Part shown: piece after piece, positions 1 through 6,461 of the stretch | Layout of the letters: every line of letters starts with the position of its first letter | How positions within the stretch are numbered: the stretch's first letter is position 1 | Assembly: GCA_041742235.1 (NCBI GenBank) | Contig: JBGSJA010000320.1 | Location: 1-15,504 of the forward strand | Direction of reading: 5' to 3' | DNA: 15,504 nt | Source of the DNA: BOKV01 sp041742235 | GTDB taxonomy: Bacteria > Pseudomonadota > Alphaproteobacteria > Rhizobiales > Rhizobiaceae | The notes under the pieces: model-generated | What the model was told of the DNA's origin: nothing | Seen by the model: the letters and a program-made list of their open reading frames with translations, nothing else | Database searches by the model: none | Translations under genes and position numbers: made by a program

Positions 1-774
1 TATGCCGGCGCGATCATCACGGTTGTGCTGGGAACCGGCCTTCTGCCGCTGCCATCGGCCATTCTCATTCCGCTCGTCATTGCCGTGGCAATGACGGCAG
101 GCGCAATGCTGCTGCTCGGCCCGGCGATCCTGAAGACGCGCCTTGGCGTCGATGAAGTCGTCACCACGCTGCTGTTGAATTTCATCGTGCTGCTTTTCGT
201 CTCCTATCTGCTCGAAGGCCCGCTCAAGGACCCGACGGGTCTTGGCTGGCCGCAATCGAAAAAAGTCGTTTCCGAACTGATGCTGCCGCGCATCATCCAG
301 GGCAAGCGGCTGCATTTCGGCTTCGTATTGGCGATCGCCAGCGCGTTTGTCGTCTGGTTCATCATGAAGAAGACCGCCTTCGGCTACGAAATGCGCGCCG
401 TCGGGCACAATCCTCAGGCTGCGCGTTTCGCAGGAATTCCGGTCAACACGGTGCTTGTGAAGACCGCGCTGCTTTCGGGCGGCCTCGCCGCGCTTGCCGG
501 CTTCAGCGAAGTTGCGGGGCTCAAGGGCAATTTGACGCTCGATCTGTCGCCGGGCTTTGGCTACACCGGCATCGTCGTCGCCATGCTGGCCATGCTCAAT
601 CCGCTCGGCGTCATCGCATCGGCAATCTTTGTTGCCGCGATCTTTGTCGGCGCCGACGCCATGAGCCGCTCGGCCGGCGTGCCCAGCTACATCGCGCAGG
701 TCATAGTCGCGACCGCGCTGCTCACCATGGTCGTCGCGATGATGCTGTCGCGCTACCGCATCCGGTGGAGGTAG
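1..774 (+). CDS. ABC transporter permease, nucleoside/BMP type (5' partial)
   Basis: Inner-membrane permease of the BPD_transp_2 family, the type found in nucleoside importers such as NupP/RnsC (YufP). The frame is open to the first base, so the N-terminus lies outside the window; about 257 residues are visible. The segment near residues 45-75 (ILKTRLGVDEVVTTLLLNFI) is the family's conserved cytoplasmic loop plus following helix, and EMRAVGHNPQAARFAGI is the coupling-helix region that contacts the ATPase. At least six hydrophobic spans are visible. It overlaps the second permease gene and belongs to one operon with it and the deaminase. The ATPase and lipoprotein-type binding protein are expected upstream, outside the window. 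Family assignment is firm; the substrate (nucleoside or nucleobase) is inferred from the neighbouring deaminase. Confidence 0.9.
   Translation, partial: YAGAIITVVLGTGLLPLPSAILIPLVIAVAMTAGAMLLLGPAILKTRLGVDEVVTTLLLNFIVLLFVSYLLEGPLKDPTGLGWPQSKKVVSELMLPRIIQGKRLHFGFVLAIASAFVVWFIMKKTAFGYEMRAVGHNPQAARFAGIPVNTVLVKTALLSGGLAALAGFSEVAGLKGNLTLDLSPGFGYTGIVVAMLAMLNPLGVIASAIFVAAIFVGADAMSRSAGVPSYIAQVIVATALLTMVVAMMLSRYRIRWR
767..771 (+). promoter_or_regulatory. Ribosome-binding site that decides a TTG start
   Basis: GGAGG lies inside the last codons of the upstream permease gene, five bases before TTG 777. It supports TTG as the start of the second permease rather than the in-frame GTG at 765. Confidence 0.6.
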
Positions 775-776
775 CC

Positions 777-1718
777 TTGGAGGCGATCGACATCCTCTTC
801 ACGGCCACCTTCTGGGCAGCGGCGATCCGCATCGCCTCGCCGCTCATTTTCGCCACCATGGGCGAGCTCATCTGCGAGCGGGCGGGCGTACTCAACCTCG
901 GCATCGAAGGCATCATGACCGCTGGCGCATTCGCCGGTTGGTTCACCGTCTATGCCGGCGGCGACTTGTGGCTGGGCGTATGCGTGGCCGCAATGGTGGG
1001 CATCGCCTTCGGCGCGTTGCACGGATTCCTCACCGTGCCGCTCGGTCTGTCGCAACACGTCACCGGCATCGGCGTCACGCTTCTGGCAACGAGCCTGACT
1101 TATTTTACCTATCGCCTTGCGCTTCCCGAAGTCACCTCGCCGCCGAAGATCGACCCGTTCCAGCCGCTGGCGATACCGGTCCTGTCGGACATTCCGCTCG
1201 TCGGCCCGGCACTCTTCAACCAGACGCCGATGACCTACCTTGCCTTCGCCAGCGTCGGTGTCATTGCCTGGATCCTCTACCGCACGCCGCTTGGCCTTGC
1301 AGTGCGCGCAGCGGGCGAAAACCCCGCGGCGGTCGAGGCGCAAGGCATATCCGTCACTGCAATACGCATGGGCGCTGTCATGGCCGGTTCGGCACTGATG
1401 GCGGTCGGCGGGGCGTTCCTCACAATGTCGGCCTTCAACTCGTTCTTCTTCGAGATGGTCAATGGCCGCGGCTGGATCTGCATCGCGCTCGTGGTCTTCG
1501 GCTCCTGGCGGCCGGGGAAGGCGCTAGTCGGCGCGATCCTTTTCGCGGCGTTCGATGCCTATCAGGTTCGCCTGCAGCAGGTGACCGGCGGTGCCATTCC
1601 GTACCAGTTCTTCCTGATGATGCCCTATGTGCTTTCGATCATCGCGCTCATCGTCGTGGCGCGGCGCGCGACCTATCCCAAGGCACTGATGATCCCCTAC
1701 CAGAAAGGCGAGCGATGA
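777..1718 (+). CDS. ABC transporter permease, nucleoside/BMP type (second subunit)
   Basis: Second BPD_transp_2 permease, of the NupQ/RnsD (YufQ) type, which should pair with the preceding permease to form the membrane channel. About 313 residues. The N-terminal motif GELICERAGVLNLGIEGIM is the hallmark of this subunit, and VRAAGENPAAVEAQGI is the ATPase-contact loop. I chose TTG at 777 because GGAGG at 767-771 lies five bases upstream. A GTG at 765 is in frame but has no ribosome-binding site. Translation is coupled to the upstream gene, whose stop is at 772-774, and the gene ends in ATGA overlapping the deaminase start. Substrate inferred as nucleosides or nucleobases. Confidence 0.9.
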   Translation: MEAIDILFTATFWAAAIRIASPLIFATMGELICERAGVLNLGIEGIMTAGAFAGWFTVYAGGDLWLGVCVAAMVGIAFGALHGFLTVPLGLSQHVTGIGVTLLATSLTYFTYRLALPEVTSPPKIDPFQPLAIPVLSDIPLVGPALFNQTPMTYLAFASVGVIAWILYRTPLGLAVRAAGENPAAVEAQGISVTAIRMGAVMAGSALMAVGGAFLTMSAFNSFFFEMVNGRGWICIALVVFGSWRPGKALVGAILFAAFDAYQVRLQQVTGGAIPYQFFLMMPYVLSIIALIVVARRATYPKALMIPYQKGER

Positions 1719-3001
1719 GTTTCGACATCCTGCTCAAGGGCGGCGTGATGCCCGACGGCCATTCCGCCGATATCGCGATTTCCGGCGGCCTGATCGCGGC
1801 GATAGAGCCCAAGATCGAAGCTCAGGCCGGGGAGACGATCGACATTTCCGGCAACCTCGTCTCGCCGCCATTCGTCGATCCGCATTTCCACATGGACGCA
1901 ACGCTTTCCTATGGCCTGCCGCGCATCAATGCGTCGGGAACGCTGCTCGAGGGCATCGCACTTTGGGGCGAGTTGAAGCAGGTCATGCGCGAGGAAGAAC
2001 TTGTCGAACGTGCCCTGCGGTACTGCGACTGGGCCGTTTCGATGGGACTGCTCGCCATCCGCACCCATGTCGACACCAGCGACGAGAACGGGCTGAAAGG
2101 CGTGCGTGCGTTACTGGAAGTGCGCGAGAGGGTGAAGGACTATATCACGCTCCAGATCGTCGCCTTCCCGCAAGACGGTCTGTACCGCGCCCCCGCGGCG
2201 CGCGAGAGCACCATCCGCGCGCTCGACATGGGTGTCGACATCGTCGGCGGCATCCCGCATTTCGAGCGCACCATGGCCGATGGCCGCCGCTCTGTTACCG
2301 AGCTTTGCGAGATCGCTGCTTCCCGCGGCCTGATGATCGACCTGCATTGCGACGAGACAGACGATCCGCTGTCGCGCCATATCGAGCAGCTTGCCTACGA
2401 GACGCAGCGCCTCGGCCTGCAGGGCCGCGTTGCCGGATCGCACCTCACGTCCATGCATTCCATGGACAATTACTACGTCTCCAAGCTGTTGCCCCTGATT
2501 GCCGAGGCGGGCGTTGCGGCAATCCCCAATCCGCTCATCAACATCACGCTGCAGGGCAGGCACGACACTTACCCCAAGCGGCGCGGCATGACCCGCGTGC
2601 CGGAAATGCTGAAGGCCGGCATCCGCGTCGGCTTCGGCCAGGATTGCGTGCTTGACCCGTGGTATTCGCTGGGTTCCGCCGACATGCTCGACGTCGCCTT
2701 CATGGGCCTGCATGTGGCGCAGATGACCAGTCCCGCCGACATGCGCCGCTGTTTCGAAATGGTCACCGGAGAAAGCGCGGCGATCATGGGGCTGGAAGGC
2801 TACGGCCTCGCCAAGGGCTGCAAGGCGAGCCTTGTGGTGCTCGACGCCGGAAATCCGGTCGAGGCGATCCGCCTGCGGGCCGGCAGGCTGCTGGTGATGG
2901 CCAATGGCAAGGTGGTGGCGCGCCGTCCCAAGGCAGCGACGCAATTGTCGCTTGCGGGGCGCCCCGCAATGGTCGACCGGCGCTTCCGAGGCAACGCCTG
3001 A
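1715..3001 (+). CDS. codA: CodA-type cytosine deaminase, possibly acting on 5-methylcytosine
   Basis: Cytosolic amidohydrolase-superfamily deaminase of 428 residues, close to E. coli CodA in length and motif order. Visible active-site residues are H57 and H59 (DPHFHMD), Q153 (AFPQDG, equivalent to CodA Gln156), H211 and E214 (HCDE), H243 (GSHLTSMHS) and D310 (FGQDCVLDPWYSLG). These correspond to CodA H61, H63, H214, E217, H246 and D313, with a constant offset of three to four residues. The residue after D310 is C311, where CodA has Asp314, the residue that discriminates against 5-methylcytosine. The gene starts in the ATGA overlap with the permease gene, so uptake and deamination are coupled. 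The reading frame is open back to 938, but that part is the permease gene in another frame. The deaminase call is firm; the exact pyrimidine substrate is open. Confidence 0.9.
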   Translation: MSFDILLKGGVMPDGHSADIAISGGLIAAIEPKIEAQAGETIDISGNLVSPPFVDPHFHMDATLSYGLPRINASGTLLEGIALWGELKQVMREEELVERALRYCDWAVSMGLLAIRTHVDTSDENGLKGVRALLEVRERVKDYITLQIVAFPQDGLYRAPAARESTIRALDMGVDIVGGIPHFERTMADGRRSVTELCEIAASRGLMIDLHCDETDDPLSRHIEQLAYETQRLGLQGRVAGSHLTSMHSMDNYYVSKLLPLIAEAGVAAIPNPLINITLQGRHDTYPKRRGMTRVPEMLKAGIRVGFGQDCVLDPWYSLGSADMLDVAFMGLHVAQMTSPADMRRCFEMVTGESAAIMGLEGYGLAKGCKASLVVLDAGNPVEAIRLRAGRLLVMANGKVVARRPKAATQLSLAGRPAMVDRRFRGNA

Positions 3002-3004
3002 CTG

Positions 3005-4768
3005 CTATTCTTCAGGTATTCCGAGCTTGCGCAGCCATTGCGCGATCCGGTCAATCACGGCGGGAGAAAATACCATCGCCTCGCGGAACTTGGCGATGGA
3101 AATTTCAGGATAGGCCCACCGCAGCGTTTCCAGCGACTTCCTCGCCTCTTCCTCCCTGCCGACCGCATAAAGCGCCGGCGCGAGGTTGCGGTGAATCCAG
3201 TATGCACTGGGCCGCTCGACCAGCGCGCGCAGGAAATACTCGGCCGCCAGATTGTCCTCGCCCTCGACCTGCCAGGCACTGGCGATTCCGACATAATTGT
3301 TGAAATTCATCGGATCCATGGGGCTGAGGCGGATCGATCGCTCGAAATAGGGCCGTGCCGATTGCGGCCGGTCGGCATAGACCTCCAGCCATCCGAGCCG
3401 GCTGAGCGCCCAGGCCGCATTCGGATCAAGCTGGATCGCCCGTTCGAGCAGCACCCGCGCCGTTCCGAAATTGCGCCCGAAGGTGTGAACCGCGCCAAGA
3501 ATGGCCAGGATCAGCGGATCGTCATGCGACAGGTTGGCCGCCTTTTCGGCCAGTTCCAATGCCTTCGCCTTGGCGGCGGTGATGTCGTTCGTCCAGTTGT
3601 AGACCGCGCGCTGTGCCCAGCACCATGCCGCCAGCGCCAGCGCCAGCGGGTATTCGGGATCGATTTGAAGCGCCTTCTCAAGCAGGTCGAGCGCCTTGGC
3701 GGCCTCGTATTTTTCCAGCATCCACACATGGTGCAGTGCCCGCATGGTGTAGTCGTAGGCGCCCATTTCCTGCGGCGGCTTGCGCCGCGCGCGTTCCACC
3801 TCTGCAAGCCGGATCGAAGGCTGCATGGCGCCCGCGACCTGTTCGGTTATCCGGTCCTGAAGGTCGAAGATATCGTCTATCGTGCCGTCATAGCGTTCCG
3901 CCCAAAGATGCGCGCCGCTCGCTGTCTCGATGAGCTGCACCGTGATGCGGACCCGGTCCCCGGCGCGCTGGAACGAACCTTCCAGCAAATAGGCCACGCC
4001 CAGTTCGCGGCCGATCTCGCGCACGTTCTTCGCCTTGCCCTTGTAGGTGAAGGCCGAATTGCGCGCGATCACGAAGAACGAGCGGATGCGCGACAAGGCG
4101 GCGGTGATCGCTTCCACGACGCCATCGGCGAAGTATTCCTGCTCGCGGTCTGCGGACATGTTGTCGAACGGAAGCACTGCAATGGAAGGCTTGTCCGGCA
4201 GCGGCACCGACCGCGTATCCGTCCCGGGATTTTCGCCCGCCTTGTCCGGCCACCGCCAGATGCGCACCGCCCGGGCGATGTTCTTGAGATTACGCTCGCC
4301 ACCATCGGCGAACGGCGTCTTCACCTTCGAGGCGCTATGTTCCCAGGCCGTTGCGCTCAGCACCACCTGTCCCGGTTCCGCGATCTCCTGCAGGCGCGCG
4401 GCGACGTTCACCCCGTCGCCGAATATGTCCCGCCCCTCGATCATGACATCGCCGAGATTGACGCCGATCCGCACGGAGATTGGTGGATTGCCGGCGCGTT
4501 CGGCGTTGAACGCCGATAGACTCTCCTGGATCGCCACTGCGCAGTTGACGGCATCGACGACGCTGGCGAACTCGACCAGCGCGCCGTCACCCATCACCTT
4601 GACGAGGCGCCCGTGGTGATAAGACACGGCCGGATCAAGAACCTTCGCCCGCAAATCCCTCAGCAGGCCGAGCGTCCCGGCCTCGTCCGCGCCCATCAGG
4701 CGCGAGTATCCGGCAATGTCAGCTGCAAGAATCGCCGCCAGCCTGCGCTCTATGCGTTTCTCGGGCAT
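3005..4768 (-). CDS. Class III adenylate/guanylate cyclase with TolB-like region and TPRs
   Basis: Predicted nucleotide cyclase of 587 residues. The N-terminal catalytic domain (about 5-170) shows metal ligands D17 (ILAADIAGYS) and D61 (VMGDGALVEF), K57 just before, and D114, N121 and R125 in DIFGDGVNVAARLQ, so the catalytic set looks intact. A TolB/FlgO-like region follows (about 190-325; SIAVLPFDNMS, LLEGSFQRAGDRVRITVQL), then TPR-like helices to the C-terminus. This architecture occurs as multi-copy families in Mesorhizobium and Bradyrhizobium. No signal peptide or clear membrane span is seen. I prefer ATG 4768, which gives the family's usual short N-terminus (MPEKRIERRLAAIL). ATG 4798 is also possible, with GAAGG nine bases upstream. 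The gene converges on the deaminase with only three bases between stops and diverges from the cysteine-synthase gene. What it senses is unknown. Confidence 0.88.
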   Translation of the reverse strand: MPEKRIERRLAAILAADIAGYSRLMGADEAGTLGLLRDLRAKVLDPAVSYHHGRLVKVMGDGALVEFASVVDAVNCAVAIQESLSAFNAERAGNPPISVRIGVNLGDVMIEGRDIFGDGVNVAARLQEIAEPGQVVLSATAWEHSASKVKTPFADGGERNLKNIARAVRIWRWPDKAGENPGTDTRSVPLPDKPSIAVLPFDNMSADREQEYFADGVVEAITAALSRIRSFFVIARNSAFTYKGKAKNVREIGRELGVAYLLEGSFQRAGDRVRITVQLIETASGAHLWAERYDGTIDDIFDLQDRITEQVAGAMQPSIRLAEVERARRKPPQEMGAYDYTMRALHHVWMLEKYEAAKALDLLEKALQIDPEYPLALALAAWCWAQRAVYNWTNDITAAKAKALELAEKAANLSHDDPLILAILGAVHTFGRNFGTARVLLERAIQLDPNAAWALSRLGWLEVYADRPQSARPYFERSIRLSPMDPMNFNNYVGIASAWQVEGEDNLAAEYFLRALVERPSAYWIHRNLAPALYAVGREEEARKSLETLRWAYPEISIAKFREAMVFSPAVIDRIAQWLRKLGIPEE

Positions 4769-4890
4769 GCTTTCCAGCTCCGATGTGTCGAAAAGCATAA
4801 CCGATGGCCTTCGGGCATGGTACCATCATTTCAATGCCTTCTGAACACGGAGCGCATTGCGGGGGATTGTACAACCCTTAGGAGGAACGC

Positions 4891-5967
4891 ATGAAGCCCG
4901 GAACCCGGACCACCAATGGCCGCGGACGCCTCTACGACAGCATTGTCGACACCGTGGGCGATACGCCCTGTATCCGGCTCAACACCATCGCGCCTTCCCA
5001 TGTGCGCATCTATGTGAAGGCCGAGTTCTTCAATCCTGCCGCTTCCGTGAAGGACCGCCTCGCGGTCAGCATCATCGAGGCAGCCGAGCGCGACGGCAGG
5101 CTGAAGCCGGGCATGACCGTCGTCGAGGCCACCAGCGGCAATACCGGAATCGGCCTTGCGATGGTTTGCGCGCAGAAGGGCTACCCGTTGGTCGTCACCA
5201 TGGCCGACAGCTTTTCCATCGAACGGCGCAAGCTGATGCGCATGTATGGCGCGAAAGTCGTGCTGACGCCTCGCGCCCAGAAGGGCTTCGGCATGTACCG
5301 CAAGGCGGTGGAACTCGCCGAGAAGAACGGCTGGTTCCTCGCACACCAGTTCGAGGCCGAGGCGAATGCCGATATTCACGAAGCCACGACCGCGCGCGAG
5401 ATCGTGGCGGATTTCAGCGGCGAACGGCTGGACTATGTCGTGACCGGTTATGGCACGGGCGGCACCGTGACCGGCCTTGGCCGCGTTCTGCGCAAGGAGC
5501 GGCCGCAAACGAAGATCATCCTTTCCGAACCGGCCAATGCGCAATTGATCGCAAGCGGAATCGCACAGGAGCGCACGGCGGATGGTTCGCCCGCCAAGGG
5601 ACACCCCTCCTTCGAGCCGCATCCGATCCAGGGCTGGACGCCCGACTTCATTCCGCTGGTGCTGCAGGAAGCGATCGACAGGAAGCTTTACGACGAGCTT
5701 ATCCCGGTCTCGGGAGCCGACGGCATGAAATGGGCAATCGCGCTGGCGCAAAAGGAGGGCATCCTGACGGGGGTCTCCGGCGGCGCGACCCTTGCCGTTT
5801 CCATGCAGATCGCTGAAAGGGTTGCGCCCGGGTCGGTCATCCTGTGCATGCTGCCCGACACCGGCGAACGATACATGTCGACGCCACTCTTCGAGGCCAT
5901 ACCGGAAGGCATGACCGATGAAGAACTCGCGCTGTCGCGCTCCACCCCGGGTTATCAGCTCGATTGA
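4891..5967 (+). CDS. cysK: Cysteine synthase A-like PLP enzyme
   Basis: Fold-type II PLP-dependent enzyme of 358 residues, likely O-acetylserine sulfhydrylase (O-acetylserine plus sulfide gives cysteine plus acetate). The PLP lysine is K54 (NPAASVKDRLA), the substrate loop is TSGNTG at 81-86, and the phosphate cradle is GTGGT at 188-192. The cofactor-proximal motif reads GVSGGA rather than the usual GISSGA of CysK. The protein is longer than typical CysK (about 310-320) because of an N-terminal extension and a tail of about 25 residues after GERYMSTPLF, a form I believe is common in Rhizobiales. The start is supported by AGGAGG at 4880-4885. It lies next to a BigR/SqrR-like regulator gene, consistent with sulfide metabolism. 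A cystathionine beta-synthase-like or other sulfhydrylase activity cannot be excluded. Confidence 0.85.
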   Translation: MKPGTRTTNGRGRLYDSIVDTVGDTPCIRLNTIAPSHVRIYVKAEFFNPAASVKDRLAVSIIEAAERDGRLKPGMTVVEATSGNTGIGLAMVCAQKGYPLVVTMADSFSIERRKLMRMYGAKVVLTPRAQKGFGMYRKAVELAEKNGWFLAHQFEAEANADIHEATTAREIVADFSGERLDYVVTGYGTGGTVTGLGRVLRKERPQTKIILSEPANAQLIASGIAQERTADGSPAKGHPSFEPHPIQGWTPDFIPLVLQEAIDRKLYDELIPVSGADGMKWAIALAQKEGILTGVSGGATLAVSMQIAERVAPGSVILCMLPDTGERYMSTPLFEAIPEGMTDEELALSRSTPGYQLD

Positions 5968-6048
5968 CCCGCGCTTTTGCGGTATTGGCGCAGATATAAG
6001 CGGCCGATAAAGGCCCATTTGTCAATGTGATGCGCCGGGACTGGACTA

Positions 6049-6064
6049 ATTCATCGACTGTAAT
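6049..6064 (+). promoter_or_regulatory. Possible ArsR-type operator upstream of the arsR-family gene
   Basis: ATTC-N8-TAAT lies 45-60 bases before the arsR-family start. Half-site and spacing resemble the ATTC-N8-GAAT box known for SqrR, and the perfect repeat in the RND promoter (ATTA-N8-TAAT core). The match is degenerate, so this is a tentative autoregulatory site. Confidence 0.3.
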
Positions 6065-6108
6065 ATGTATCGCGTGGTAAACTTTCGTTTCTCAAGCAGC
6101 GGATTTTC

Positions 6109-6447
6109 ATGACGGTTCTCGAAAAGACCCTTTCTCCCGGCGATACGGCGGAACTGATGAGGCAGGCTCGCAAGGCCAGCGATCTCATGAAGGCCCTGTC
6201 GCACGAGACACGGCTCGTGATCCTTTGCCTTCTGTCGGAAGGCGAAAAATCGGTTTCCGAGCTTGAGGAAATCCTCGCAATGCCGCAGGCCTCCGTCTCG
6301 CAGCAGCTGGCAAGGCTGCGCTTCGACCGGCTGGTCAAGACACGCCGCGACGGCCGCACCATCTACTACAGCATCGCCGATGCAGGCGTCTCCACCATCA
6401 TCGGCGCGCTGCACCAGATGTTCTGCAGCGTGCGCGAAAAAGCCTGA
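6109..6447 (+). CDS. ArsR-family repressor, BigR/SqrR-like persulfide sensor
   Basis: Winged-helix DNA-binding protein of 112 residues. The helix-turn-helix is SVSELEEILAMPQASVSQQLARL (about 48-70), and the wing is TRRDGRTIYYSI. The only two cysteines are C40 (in LVILCLL, after the ALSHETRL motif) and C106 (HQMFCSV near the C-terminus). They are 66 residues apart, as are C42/C108 of BigR and C41/C107 of SqrR, which form a tetrasulfide switch with persulfides. The ArsR metal-binding CVC motif is absent. By family knowledge it should repress in the absence of sulfane sulfur. Likely targets are its own promoter and the convergent RND operon, whose promoter carries a matching inverted repeat. The ribosome-binding site is weak. 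The regulator class is firm; the ligand and targets are inferred. Confidence 0.88.
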   Translation: MTVLEKTLSPGDTAELMRQARKASDLMKALSHETRLVILCLLSEGEKSVSELEEILAMPQASVSQQLARLRFDRLVKTRRDGRTIYYSIADAGVSTIIGALHQMFCSVREKA

Positions 6448-6461
6448 CGCCGCCCGTCAGG
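6437..6461 (-). terminator. Intrinsic terminator of the RND operon, inside the arsR 3' end
   Basis: A 7-bp perfect stem (CCTGACG/CGTCAGG, 6443-6449 with 6455-6461) and a five-base loop spans both convergent stop codons. On the minus strand it is followed by a run of five T, so it fits as the end signal of the RND transcript. The plus strand has no T-run after it. Confidence 0.5.

Noticed and set aside
938..1714. A 687-residue open frame (938-3001) that could be read as an N-terminally extended deaminase.
   Set aside because: The first 259 codons are an out-of-frame reading of the second permease gene, Arg/His-rich and unlike any deaminase; the CodA-like start is at 1715 in an ATGA overlap.
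3038..4519. A 493-residue open frame on the plus strand opposite the cyclase gene.
   Set aside because: Its translation is rich in Arg, His and Pro with no domain; it is the complement of the clearly coding cyclase in GC-rich DNA.
4817..4826. Palindrome ATGGTACCAT between the divergent cyclase and cysteine-synthase genes.
   Set aside because: Ten bases, no second copy, and no clear promoter elements around it; could be chance.
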